Assembly (NCBI GenBank): GCA_002345925.1
Contig: DDWM01000051.1
Coordinates: forward strand, 1 to 50,765
Direction of reading: 5' to 3'
DNA: 50,765 nucleotides
Source of the DNA: Actinobacteria bacterium UBA2286
GTDB taxonomy: Bacteria; Actinomycetota; Coriobacteriia; Anaerosomatales; Anaerosomataceae
Below are positions 24,386 to 35,612 of this stretch, piece after piece. The notes under the pieces were generated by a model. The model did not search any database and was not told where the DNA came from. It saw only the letters and a list, made by a program, of their open reading frames with translations. The stretch's first letter is position 1. Each line of letters begins with the position of its first letter. Position numbers and translations under genes: made by a program.

Positions 24386-26749
24386 CTACATGCCAAGGAT
24401 AGAGAGCACCTCGGCCTTAACGGCCGGACTCACCGCAGTCGGACCACCGAGAATGTACACGGTGGTGATGTCCGCTGCGTTGTCCTCAAGCTTGCTTGCC
24501 GCTGCTGGCGCAAGGGCCGCAGGCGGGGTCAGCAGCACGACCGCGCCCAGGCGTCCGAGCGAAGCTCCACCGGCAAGTGCATCCGGGAAGTTCACACCGG
24601 AGGCCACACCCACGCCGTTCCAGTGCATGCCGCTGTCCACACCGTACTGCGCGATCATCGCCGCAGTCTCGTAGCGATTCGCGCCGGCAAGACGCTCGAC
24701 GTCACCCGCGCCGATGAGCGAAACCAGGTAATTCTCTGCGGTCTGCGAGACAGCAGTCTTTCCGCCGAGAATGATCGCATGGCTCAGGTCAGCTGGCGCG
24801 TAGACACTATGGCTCAAGGGATTCTCGAGAAGAATCGGCCACGCAAGCGCGGCTGAAAGCGGCGCTGCAGCCATCGCGTCGGCGTAGTTGCCGCCGGTAG
24901 TCACAAGCGCTGTGCCGTCGTACGCACTAGGCCGAAGCTCGATCACCTTGTTCGTGATCGCCTTCGCGGTCCAGTAGCGGTCCCTGCCGGCCAGACGATC
25001 GACGTAGCCCGAGAGCATGTCATCGAGAACCTGCTCGATGGCCACTGAGACTGCCTTCTCATTGCCCAGGATGTACGCGTCAACCGCACCTAGACGCGTG
25101 ATCTCTGCCTTCACCGCCGTAGTAAGCCCGCCTGGCGCTGCAAGCAGGATCGGAGCGTCAACAGCGCCGGACAACGCCGAGCCGCAGAGCGCATCCGGCC
25201 AGTTAGCACCGGTTGCGATGATGACCGCGTCGGACCCGTTCGGGAACGCTTCCTGCGAGATCTGGACGGAGGTCTCGTAGCGATCGGCGCCCGCCAGACG
25301 GAAGTCACCGTCGGTCAGGTCGAGCTCGAGCGGACGTACGAAGACATCGTCGGAGAAGTTTGTATCAGAGGCCATGAACATCGTGCCGGAGTCGAACGCG
25401 ACCATGCTACCGTCACCACTCAGGAAGATCCGATCCACATCATCTCCGGGTGATTCCACCGCAGGAGATACATCCGTTGGACCCATGATCATCGCGTAGG
25501 GCGGCATCGCCATATAGTGGTACATATCGGCTTCGACGTCGTACCAGTACAAATCCTGATCGTAGTTTACGTCCTCAGAGTCGTAGTCGCGGCCGGTAAA
25601 GAACACCACCCTGCTGGCATCATCATTGATAGCCGCACTGCGGGCGCCGCGGTTTGGATGGTCCATGCCCACAAGAACCGGCGAAACCAGCATGAACTCC
25701 TCTGTCGCGAAATCGTAGAGGTAGACGTCCTTCTCCCCGTCATCCCCGCCGTTCGTGTCCTCGGGCACGAGTCCTTCATCGATCTCGAATGCCAGAGTCT
25801 GCCCGTCACCGCTGAGCATCACTTCGCCATCCTCAGGCCAGTTCGCATCAGCCGAGGTGGTGCCTCCGTTGAGCGCAACGAAATCGATCTCGCCGGTCTG
25901 CAGATCCTTGCGGTAGTAGTCGTAGCCACCTGCGTTGTCGTCATTCTCATCGATACTACGCCGCGTGATGAACGCTACATAGCGACCATCGTCGCTGATG
26001 CCGACCGGCTTGGCGCCGTAATCCCAGTAGTCCATTTCGGTCGACGCCGGGCTGACCAGCGTGGTCTCACCTGACCCAAGGTCGTAACGATAGACGTCGC
26101 GATACCCGGAGTTCTCATCTTCGGGCGCGATGCTGTAGTGCGTCCCGACGACCACGTACTCGCCGTTGCCACTAATCATCGCGCTGAGCTCTCCATCACC
26201 AATATCGGATCCGTCACCGACGAGGTCGCAGTAGTTGAACTCACCCGTTGCCATGTCCCTGACGTAGACATCGATACCGTCGCCGCTCCAATGGTCTCCG
26301 CCGTTCGTGTCCTCAGGGACGAAGTCCTTGCCGGAAACGAAGCAGACATAGCGCCCGTCATCACTGATGGTCGGACTTCTTGAGCCTCGATCGTCGTAGA
26401 CCGTACCCTCGAGGGTCGGCGAGACCATCGTTGTCTCTTTCGACACCCGATCACGCATGTAGACGTCCCGTCCGGAGCCATTCGTGTCATCGCTGGAGAA
26501 GTTCGTAGCCCGAGACTCGAAGGCGACGTACCGGCCGTCATCGCTGATTGCAGGCACGCCCGACCAACTGTCGCCTTGCTCGCCGGTACTCGAAACGCTC
26601 ACACGTTCCGGTATCAACGGTGAGTACATCGTGGTCGGTGTCACTGCGATTGCCCCCGCGGGGCCGGCGACAACCCCGAGCGCAAAGACCACCGCCAACA
26701 AGACACGCGCTGCGGATCGGCTGAATGTGCGCCGAGGAGTACCGAACAT
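24386..26749 (-). CDS. Secreted propeller protein with CWB2 cell-wall repeats
   Basis: A protein of about 787 residues. A signal peptide (RSAARVLLAVVFALGVVAGPAGA) is followed by roughly seven TolB/PD40-like blades recognised by repeated ISDDGRYVAFxS and DVYxxD segments, to about residue 480, and then three CWB2 repeats (RLAGADRYETSVQIS, RLAGRDRYWTAKAI, RLAGANRYETAAMIA, each with a WPDAL/FPDALAGG-type segment). CWB2 anchors proteins to anionic cell-wall polymers, so it sits on the cell surface. Function of the propeller is unknown. Start taken at ATG 26749; in-frame ATGs at 26782 and 26758 are alternatives. Confidence 0.87.
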   Translation of the reverse strand: MFGTPRRTFSRSAARVLLAVVFALGVVAGPAGAIAVTPTTMYSPLIPERVSVSSTGEQGDSWSGVPAISDDGRYVAFESRATNFSSDDTNGSGRDVYMRDRVSKETTMVSPTLEGTVYDDRGSRSPTISDDGRYVCFVSGKDFVPEDTNGGDHWSGDGIDVYVRDMATGEFNYCDLVGDGSDIGDGELSAMISGNGEYVVVGTHYSIAPEDENSGYRDVYRYDLGSGETTLVSPASTEMDYWDYGAKPVGISDDGRYVAFITRRSIDENDDNAGGYDYYRKDLQTGEIDFVALNGGTTSADANWPEDGEVMLSGDGQTLAFEIDEGLVPEDTNGGDDGEKDVYLYDFATEEFMLVSPVLVGMDHPNRGARSAAINDDASRVVFFTGRDYDSEDVNYDQDLYWYDVEADMYHYMAMPPYAMIMGPTDVSPAVESPGDDVDRIFLSGDGSMVAFDSGTMFMASDTNFSDDVFVRPLELDLTDGDFRLAGADRYETSVQISQEAFPNGSDAVIIATGANWPDALCGSALSGAVDAPILLAAPGGLTTAVKAEITRLGAVDAYILGNEKAVSVAIEQVLDDMLSGYVDRLAGRDRYWTAKAITNKVIELRPSAYDGTALVTTGGNYADAMAAAPLSAALAWPILLENPLSHSVYAPADLSHAIILGGKTAVSQTAENYLVSLIGAGDVERLAGANRYETAAMIAQYGVDSGMHWNGVGVASGVNFPDALAGGASLGRLGAVVLLTPPAALAPAAASKLEDNAADITTVYILGGPTAVSPAVKAEVLSILGM

Positions 26750-26828
26750 GAGCGTCATCCCCTCCCACGTGAACAATCCCACGCCCTGCCGGGGCGCGGG
26801 AAAACCTCACACTATGAAGGGGTTATTC

Positions 26829-28012
26829 CTATTCAGGCAGCGCGATAATCACAGACCGGCCCAAAGACCACGTGTGAGCGACGACCGGCGAGCCCGGGCG
26901 GTACGCCAGGTGCGTGTGCGACGGCGCGTCGAGCACCGCGAAGTCTGCCGAGCAGCCAAGCGCGAGACGCCCGATGTCGGTGCGCCTGAGTGCGGCGGCG
27001 CCTCCGCGCGTGGCGGCAACGAGCGCCTCGGCGGGCGTCATACGGTACTCGCGCACCGCAAGCGCGATCACGAATGGCATCGAGGTCACGAACGCCGAGC
27101 CGGGATTGCAGTCGGTCGCAAGTGCGACAGTGATGCCGGCATCGAGCAGCGCGCGAGCGTCTGCGTAGCGCGAACGGGTCGAGAACTCGGCGGCCGGCAG
27201 GAGCGTCACGACGGTGTCGCCAAGTGAGAGCGCGTCCAGGTCCTCCTCCGAGAGGTACGTGCAGTGATCCACGCTGGCCGCGTCGAACTCGACTGCCAGC
27301 TGCGCACCGGGTCCGTAGCCGAGCTGGTTGCCGTGCACGCGCGGAAGCAGCCCGGCTGCAACGCCGGCAGCGATCACACGGATGCTCTCAAGCTCGTCGA
27401 ACGCCCCGTCCTCGCAGAAGACATCAATCCAGCGTGCGAACGGGGCGCACTCGGCCAGCATCTCACCCGTGACGAGCTTCAGGTACGCCTCGCGGTCGTC
27501 CGCGTACTCGGCAGGCACGACATGCGCGCCGAGGAAGGTGGTCTCGCTCGTGAGCTCGCTCGCGACCTCGAGGATGCGGCGCTCGGTGGCGACGTCCAGG
27601 CCGTAGCCGCTCTTGATCTCCACGGTCGTGGTGCCCGCGGCGTGCGTCTCGGCCAGCAGGCGGCTCGCGTTGGCGCGCAGCTCTTCGGTGCTTGCGGCGC
27701 GCGTAGCCGCGACCGTCGTCATGATGCCGCCGCCGGTGTACGGCTCCCCCGCCATCCGCGCCTCGAACTCCGCCGAGCGCTCGCCCGCGAACACCAGGTG
27801 CGTGTGGCTGTCGACGAAGCCCGGCACCACGGCGCGGCCGCCAAGCTCGACCCGCTCATCGGCTGCGGGCGCATCGCTCGCGCGACCCACCCACGCGATG
27901 CGGCCGCCCTCGGCGATGAAGGCAGCGTCGTACAGCAAGCCCAGAGCGCTCTCGTCGCCGAGCGTGGGTTCGCAAGTGACAAGCTCCCCGATGCCAGTGA
28001 ACAGCGTCGCGC

Positions 28013-28016
<4 letters not shown>
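26829..28016 (-). CDS. hutI: Imidazolonepropionase
   Basis: A 395-residue amidohydrolase that opens 4-imidazolone-5-propionate to N-formimidoyl-glutamate, the third step of histidine degradation. Metal-binding DSHTHLVF is near residue 66, VEIKSGYGL is the family-specific loop, and HGNQLG, DHCTYLS and ATDCNPGS carry further ligands. Length matches HutI (about 400). Its start overlaps the hutU stop by 4 bp, so the hutHUI operon is translationally coupled. A single-strand downstream gap of 46 bp separates it from the next gene. Confidence 0.96.
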
Positions 28017-29673
<1,657 letters not shown>

Positions 29674-29677
<4 letters not shown>

Positions 29678-31212
29678 TCCAGCTCTCCAATCGCGTTTTC
29701 GATCGCGCCCACAAGCGCGCCGCTCATCACGAGTCCGTGCACCACCTCGATCTCCGCCGAGAGGAACCGGTCCGGCCCCGGCCCTTCCACGTGCTGCCGC
29801 ACTAGCGCGTGCACCGCAGCCGTCGCGAGCGACGGCGCGAGCGGCGCGCGGAAGTCGAGCGCGCGGGCCGCCGTGAGCACCTCGATCGCGAGCACCCGCG
29901 AAAGCCCATCCACGCTGCGCCGCAGCTTGCGTGCCGCGCTCCAGCCCATCGAGACGTGATCCTCCTGCATCGCCGAGGACGGGATCGAGTCCACGCTCGC
30001 GGGTGCGGCGAGGCGCTTCATCTCACTCACGATGCCCGCCGACGTGTACTGCGCAATCATGTGGCCCGAATCCACGCCCGGGTCGCCCGCCAGAAACGGC
30101 GGCAGCCCATGGCTGCGAGCCACGTCCAGCATGCGATCGGTGCGCCGCTCGGCCATGCTTGCCAGGTCGGCGGCAACTATCGCGAGGAAGTCCAGCACGT
30201 ACGCCACCGGGGCGCCGTGGAAGTTGCCGTTGCTCTCAACACGACCGTCGGACAGCACGACAGGGTTGTCGATCGCCGAGGCAAGCTCGCGTGCGGCGAC
30301 CGTCTCGGCGTGCGCGATCGTGTCGCGCACCGCGCCCGCCACCTGCGGCGCGCAGCGGAGCGAGTACGCATCTTGCACGCGCACGTCCTCCTCGGCATGC
30401 GAGGCGACGATGCCGGAGCCCGCCAGCACCCGCGTCATGTTGCGAGCCGAAGCCGCCTGCCCGGGATGCGGCCGCAGCGCCTGCAGGTCCGCCGCGAACA
30501 CGCGGTCCGTGCCGAGCAGCGCCTCCACGCTCATCGCTGCCGAAATGTCGGCGAGCTTGGCCAGCTCGCGCAGGTCGGTGATCGCAAGCGAGAGCATGCC
30601 GAGCATGCCGTCGGTGCCGTTGATGAGCGAGAGGCCTTCTTTCTCCTCAAGCTCGACCGGCGTGAGGCCGGCTGCCGCGAGCGCCTCGGCGGCGCACTTG
30701 CGGCTGCCGTCGGCCGCCCGCACGACACCCTCACCCATGAGCGCAAGCGCACAATGCGCCAACGGCGCCAGGTCGCCAGAGCACCCCAGCGAGCCGTACT
30801 CGAAGACGATTGGTGTGATTCCCGCGTTCAGCATGCCGAGGTACGCCTCGGCAGTGGAAAGGCGAACGCCGGTGTGTCCGGTCGCAAGCGTCGCAAAGCG
30901 CAGGAGCATCATCGCGCGGATGACTTCGGTCTCCACCTCAGCGCCGCTGCCCGCCGCGTGCGAGCGCACCAAAGAGCGCTGCAGCTGGTGGCGCATCTCG
31001 GGCGCGATGTACTTGGTTGCGAGCGCCCCAAAGCCCGTGCTCACGCCGTAGACAGGTTTGCCTGATGCGGCGAGCTCATCGATCCGCGCACGTGCGACCT
31101 CGATTGCAACGACCGCCTCGGGAGCAAGTTCTACTCGCGCGCCGTCGCGTGCGACCGCTACGACATCTTCGATACTGAGCGGATTGGAACCGACGCGCAC
31201 TGTTGTGCTCAT
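29674..31212 (-). CDS. hutH: Histidine ammonia-lyase
   Basis: A 512-residue lyase of the aromatic amino-acid lyase superfamily, producing urocanate and ammonia. The catalytic Tyr loop is VYGVSTGFGALA (residues 54-65). The cofactor-forming triad, normally Ala-Ser-Gly in HAL, is Cys144-Ser145-Gly146 in GSLGCSGDLAPLAH. The cofactor could still form from Cys-Ser-Gly, but this is non-canonical. Position in a hutHUI operon argues strongly for histidine as substrate. The GTG/ATG region is standard; I use ATG 31212. The 5' neighbour is a cytochrome locus on the other strand with a 400-bp gap. Confidence 0.93.
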
Positions 31213-31616
31213 TGTCTCTGAATCGCCTCTCGCTCTTGTGCCCGGCGCGACCGATAGATCGCACTCGCCTACAACCCAGAATACAGTCTACCCCCGAATG
31301 CGCCGGTGGCTCACATGGGGTTGCCGGGCCTCCAAAACCAACCCACCTTCGCCTTCACGCTGAACACCCTTTCTGAGGCCCGGAGCCGCGCCGTCTGGCC
31401 TTGTTCGTTCGACATTTCACGAAAGGTTTGTTAATATAGGCTCAACCACCAACCGACGGAGCGTGCAGAACGTCGCACAAAACTGCTCCAGGTGCATCCC
31501 TCATCTACGCGGCTTCACAGGTTAGATCGGCAGAAGACGCAACACCTTAGACTTGACTGCAACCGCTCAGCACCTGGTTCGTTGCCCTGCTGAGCTGCAA
31601 GAAGTGAAAGGAGTTG
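31213..31616. other. Divergent intergenic region, hutH / cytochrome locus
   Basis: About 400 bp without a convincing gene. An AT-rich element TTAATAT (31431-31437) may be the -10 of the plus-strand cytochrome operon, giving a leader of roughly 170 nt. The leader contains small inverted repeats such as GTGC...GCAC (31463-31479), but I recognise no riboswitch class. Promoter and control elements for hutH must lie in the left part. Confidence 0.4.
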
Positions 31617-32126
31617 ATGTTGATGAGGAAGAAAGCTGACGACGAATCCGAGATTGTCAGACCCGCCCGGAAGAAGGATCGGCTCTATATCCTCCTGGGA
31701 GTGTTCGTTGCGGTCGGACTCATAGCTTTCGGAGCGATCGAGTACACTTCGTCGCCCGGATTTTGTTCGTCGTGTCACGAAATCGCCCCCTCAGTCGATG
31801 GATGGCGTTCTTCGGCGCATGCCGTTGACGACGCCGCGACGTGTCTGGACTGCCATGCAGATCCCGGCTTCGTCGGCGAGATGATCGCGCATATCGGTGG
31901 GCTGCAAGAAGCGTACGTTCACGTGACGGAGAAACCCACAGCTCAGGACATCGATGGCCTCGTGCCGCAGGCTCGCTGCCTCGAATGTCATGACGATGCG
32001 TGGGACGACGAGGCATTCCCAGTTGACCATCCCACCAAGGAATCGCCTTGCGGAGTCTGCCACCGTGATTCGGCACACACGAACGAGAAGCCAGCATTCA
32101 TCCCAGCCGCAACGGGAGGTGAGTAG
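31617..32126 (+). CDS. NapC/NirT-type tetraheme cytochrome c
   Basis: About 169 residues with one N-terminal membrane anchor (LYILLGVFVAVGLIAFGAIE, about residues 23-42) and four heme motifs CSSCH, CLDCH, CLECH and CGVCH. Proteins of this NapC/NirT/NrfH type take electrons from the menaquinol pool and pass them to extracytoplasmic cytochromes. It is followed after 3 bp by the 11-heme lipoprotein, its probable electron acceptor. The start is ATG 31617 or 31623, both just after AAAGGAG. It has four hemes and no recognisable catalytic domain. Confidence 0.85.
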   Translation: MLMRKKADDESEIVRPARKKDRLYILLGVFVAVGLIAFGAIEYTSSPGFCSSCHEIAPSVDGWRSSAHAVDDAATCLDCHADPGFVGEMIAHIGGLQEAYVHVTEKPTAQDIDGLVPQARCLECHDDAWDDEAFPVDHPTKESPCGVCHRDSAHTNEKPAFIPAATGGE

Positions 32127-32129
32127 ATC

Positions 32130-33479
32130 TTGAACATCCTAAACACTAAGAGACTGCTCACGGGCGCTCTCATCGCACTCGCGGCCGTTTCTCTGCTCGG
32201 CATGACGGGCTGTGCCACTGAGCAACTCAAGGCCGAAGCAGGACAGGTATCATGCGCCGGCTGCCACACCGACCGGGAGCTGCTCAAGGCTGATCTTGCC
32301 GCTGATCCGCTCGCTGTCGTTGAGGTTGCCGAGAGCACGGGCGAGGGCTGAGGTGGATCTCTGCCTCCGGTGGAGGCCGACCTAGCAGCACTCGTCAGCA
32401 CTGAGTTCTTCGATACCACTCACGGCAAGATGGATTGCCGGGATTGTCACGGAGGCGTGAAGTTCGCCTCAACCAGAGCCGAAGCTCATGAGGGCATGGA
32501 CTCGCTTCCCTCCGCAAAGTACGCGGAATCGGTTTGCGCGCCCTGCCATGACGAAATGACTTCAACGTTCGCAACCAACATGCACGCCGACACATACGCT
32601 GTTTCAGGCGCCGCTGCAGCTCTGGTACTTGAGCGCGCAACCGACGCCGAGCCGGTACAGATGGGCCTCGCCAATAACTGTGCGACGTGCCACGTCTCCG
32701 GTTGTGGCGATTGCCACGTCTCCCGTCCGCAGTTCAACGGTGGTGGCTTCGTTCGTGGTCACGTCTTCTACGCCGAGCCGAACTCATCGCTCAACTGCAT
32801 GGGCTGCCACGGTAGCCGCATTGAGAAGGAGTACACCGGCAAGGGCGAGAGCGAGAAGACCACGCTTACCGCTGATGTGCACTGGAGTCCCGGTGGCATG
32901 CAGTGTGTCGACTGCCATACGGTCGAGTGGATGCACGGTGGCGAGGAGTACGACTCGCGCTACGAGTCGCCTGAAGCCCCCAAGTGCGCCGACTGCCACA
33001 CGGTCGATGACAGCATCGAGATGCATGCCAAGCACGCGTTGCCTGACTCAGACGTCTACCTGCAGTGCCAGGTATGCCACGCTCAGGACTACAACAACTG
33101 CAGCTCCTGCCACGTCGCACAAGACGACAAGGGTCTCCCCTACTACGAGGCCGAGTCCAGCAGCTTCGACCTGAACATCGGTCGTAACTACGCGCAGGAC
33201 GACTCGCGCCCATGGGACTACATCATCGTGAGACATGTACCTGTGGCCGAGAGCACATTCGACTTCTACGGGAAGGACGCACTCGGCAAGCTCGATGCGG
33301 TTCCAACCTGGAAGTACGCAACACCGCACTCGATCCAGCGCGTCACCCGTCAGACAGCAGACGGCTGTAACAGCTGTCACGGGAACCGCGACATCTTCCT
33401 CACAGAAGACGACCTAGCTGGTCTCTCTGATCTTGAACGCAAGGCGAACACAGACGTATTGGTCACCGATATCCCGTAG
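32130..33479 (+). CDS. extKL: 11-heme cytochrome lipoprotein, probable UGA-recoded selenoprotein
   Basis: One frame of 449 codons interrupted only by TGA at 32349-32351 (residue 74). Before it: TTG start with GGGAGG upstream, lipobox LLGMTGCAT (Cys28), and heme motif CAGCH. After it: ten more CxxCH motifs (CRDCH, CAPCH, CATCH, CGDCH, CMGCH, CVDCH, CADCH, CQVCH, CSSCH, CNSCH). The frame stays open and cysteine-rich across the TGA, and a SECIS-like hairpin follows it at the standard distance. From memory, Geobacter ExtK and ExtL are annotated as a single (seleno)protein ExtKL of selenite/tellurite-linked loci, and a rhodanese lipoprotein follows here as in that family. Alternatives are a nonsense mutation (GGA to TGA in a Gly-rich linker) or two separate genes, the second starting GTG 32370. 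Confidence 0.7.
32363..32377 (+). promoter_or_regulatory. Candidate bacterial SECIS hairpin
   Basis: Arms GCCTCC (32363-32368) and GGAGGC (32372-32377) close a GGT loop. The hairpin begins 11 nt after the in-frame TGA, the same spacing as in E. coli fdhF, whose loop also contains GGU, the SelB contact. A bulged U as in fdhF is absent. A mismatch then two further pairs extend the stem. Confidence 0.6.
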
Positions 33480-33508
33480 TGGGACTCGGAAGTAATAAGG
33501 AGGAAAGA

Positions 33509-34531
33509 ATGGCAAGCAAAAAATGGTTAGTGCTAGCGTTGTCCATGGTTCTCGCAATGTCGCTCGTTGCGATGCCTGGTTGCGCGGCGAAGGAAGAGGC
33601 ACCTGTAGAGACTCCGGCTACTGAAGCCGCAGCGCCTATGTTCGACGCATCACAGGCAATGATCGATGCCGCCGCTGAGTACTTCAACGGCGAGCCCGTT
33701 CCCACCATCTCGGCCGACGATCTCTACACGATCGTTCAGTCCAAGGACCCCGGCTACCAGATCGTGTCGGTGCGCAGCCCTGAGGACTATGCCAAGGGTC
33801 ACATCGAAGGTGCGATCAATATCCCCTTCAAGGCAATCGGTGCCGAGGAGAACTTGGCCAAGCTGGACCCGAACAAGAAGATCGTCGTGGTCTGCTACAC
33901 CGGCCACACCGCTTCTGAGACCAACATGTTCTACAACATGCTCGGCTACGATGCTGTGACGCTCAAGTTCGGTATGTCCGGTTGGACGAAAGATGCAGCC
34001 ATCTACGCTCTTGGTGATTTCCCAAGTGGCAAGGCTGCCGGCTACCCCACTGTGACCACCATGACCGAGTCCGCCGGTGGTTTCGACCTTCCGACCGTTA
34101 GCGCCGACTATGCTGACGCACGCGCAGCGATCATCGGCCAGGCAGATGCGTACTTCGCCTCTGAGCTGCCGTTCACGATCACCGCTGAGGATGTCTACAA
34201 CCTCGTGCAGTCGAAGGATCCCGGCTACCAGATTCTGTCCGTGCGTGGCGCGGAGGACTACGCCAAGGGTCACATCGATGGCGCCATCAACGTGCCGTGG
34301 GTCAAGATCGCCGACCCGACGATGCTCGCCAAGCTCGATCCGAACAAGAAGGTCATCGTCTACTGCTACACCGGTCACACCGGTGGCGAAGTGGCCATGT
34401 TCCTCAACCTCATGGGCTACGAAGCCATCAACATGAAGTTCGGTATGTCCGCCTGGAACAGCGACGCCGCTGTTGGCGGCAACGCTGGCTACGATCCGGC
34501 AGCGGTCAAGGGTTATCCGACCGTCAAGTAA
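33509..34531 (+). CDS. Tandem rhodanese-domain lipoprotein (ExtH-like)
   Basis: A 340-residue lipoprotein: signal and lipobox LVAMPGCAA (Cys about residue 25), then two rhodanese domains. Each has EDYAKGHIxGAINxP, an active-site loop VCYTGHTAS or YCYTGHTGG, and LKFGMSGW/MKFGMSAW. Rhodaneses transfer sulfane sulfur through the loop Cys. The two halves are similar enough to be a duplication. It lies 29 bp after the 11-heme cytochrome with AAGGAGG upstream, so it belongs to the same operon. Rhodanese lipoproteins called ExtH accompany ExtKL-type cytochromes in Geobacter; here no porin gene is present, which fits a Gram-positive envelope. Exact substrate unknown. Confidence 0.88.
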   Translation: MASKKWLVLALSMVLAMSLVAMPGCAAKEEAPVETPATEAAAPMFDASQAMIDAAAEYFNGEPVPTISADDLYTIVQSKDPGYQIVSVRSPEDYAKGHIEGAINIPFKAIGAEENLAKLDPNKKIVVVCYTGHTASETNMFYNMLGYDAVTLKFGMSGWTKDAAIYALGDFPSGKAAGYPTVTTMTESAGGFDLPTVSADYADARAAIIGQADAYFASELPFTITAEDVYNLVQSKDPGYQILSVRGAEDYAKGHIDGAINVPWVKIADPTMLAKLDPNKKVIVYCYTGHTGGEVAMFLNLMGYEAINMKFGMSAWNSDAAVGGNAGYDPAAVKGYPTVK

Positions 34532-34547
34532 TCAGAACCAAACGTCT

Positions 34548-34587
34548 AGCCGAAGGGGCTCTGCAGAGATGCGGGGCCCCTTCGCTA
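34548..34587 (+). terminator. Terminator after the cytochrome-rhodanese operon
   Basis: CGAAGGGGC (34551-34559) pairs with GCCCCTTCG (34576-34584) around a 16-nt loop that contains a further small repeat. A short T-rich tail follows. Confidence 0.6.
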
Positions 34588-34685
34588 TCTCCGCCTACCG
34601 GGTTCGCCTGGTACCCGAAGGGGCATCTTGTGAGAGACTCTGAATAGCGAACCTGAGGTTCTCCACCCGAAACAGAGGAATCGCA

Positions 34686-35609
34686 ATGATCACACACACC
34701 CTTCCGAGCGACCCGCTCTGGCCGAGAGCATCGGCGTGGCTGAAGGCTTCAAGCAACACACTGGCCGAAGGCGACATCGCACTCCTCGGCGTGCCTGCGT
34801 TTCGCTCGTCGATCACCCCGACCGGCGCGCACGAAACGCCCGCCGCAGTTCGCGAAGCGCTCAAGCGCTACTCGACATACTCGGCCAGTAGGGATATCGA
34901 TGTCGCGACCGTCTCGGCGATCGATCTTGGCGACGTTGACGAACCCGATGGTGCCGACGGGCACACGCGCGTCTCGGCAGCCGCATCCGATGCCGAGAGC
35001 CGCTTCCCGCTGCTGATTGCGATCGGCGGCGACAACTCCGTCACGCTTCCGGTGATGACGGGGCTTGCGCACGGGGATCTGGGCGGCTGGGGGCTCGTCA
35101 CCGTCGACGCGCACCACGACCTGCGCGATGGCGAAAGCAACGGCTCCCCTGTTCGGCAGCTGGTCGCGGACGGACTACCCGGAGAGCACGTGGTGCAGAT
35201 CGGCATCGCAGACTTCGCCAACTCACCTGAGTACGCGAAGCGCGCCAGGGACCTCGGCATCACGGTTATGACACGCGCGTCTCTTCGAGGTCGCAACATG
35301 GCAGAAGCCGCCGAGGAGGCTCTGCGCATCGCTGGACATGGCGGTCGCCCGGTCTACGTGGACCTCGACGTCGATGTCTGCGACCGCGCTGAAGTGCCCG
35401 GCTGTCCCGCGGCCGCCCCCGGTGGCATAACCGCCGACGAGCTGCGACAGCTCGCGCAGCTGTTCGCCTCGGACACGCGCGTGCGCGGCATCGACATCAC
35501 CGAGATAGACGCCACGATCGATGCCGAGGATGGCAGAACCGTGCGTCTCGCAGCGCTCCTGGTGCTCGAGATCGCGACGGGCTACGCGCTGCGTCCGGAC
35601 GTGAGCTGA
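34686..35609 (+). CDS. hutG: Arginase/agmatinase/formimidoylglutamase family hydrolase
   Basis: A 307-residue ureohydrolase-fold enzyme. Manganese-site motifs are DAHHDLRD, DLDVDVCDRAEVPGC and DITEID. The first motif reads GGDNSVT, where the family usually has GGDHS, so Asn replaces a metal-binding His. Proximity to hutHUI suggests formimidoylglutamase, the last hut step, releasing glutamate and formamide; arginase or agmatinase activity cannot be excluded because arginine catabolic genes are also close. It has its own RBS (AGAGGA) and lies on the opposite strand from hutHUI, converging on carbamate kinase. Confidence 0.7.
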   Translation: MITHTLPSDPLWPRASAWLKASSNTLAEGDIALLGVPAFRSSITPTGAHETPAAVREALKRYSTYSASRDIDVATVSAIDLGDVDEPDGADGHTRVSAAASDAESRFPLLIAIGGDNSVTLPVMTGLAHGDLGGWGLVTVDAHHDLRDGESNGSPVRQLVADGLPGEHVVQIGIADFANSPEYAKRARDLGITVMTRASLRGRNMAEAAEEALRIAGHGGRPVYVDLDVDVCDRAEVPGCPAAAPGGITADELRQLAQLFASDTRVRGIDITEIDATIDAEDGRTVRLAALLVLEIATGYALRPDVS

Positions 35610-35612
35610 CAG

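Noticed and set aside
32370..33479. Separate gene starting at GTG 32370 after the TGA
   Set aside because: No ribosome binding site suitable for export of a cytochrome and no signal peptide are present there; without the upstream part the protein would not reach the heme-attachment compartment. Kept as an alternative within the main entry.
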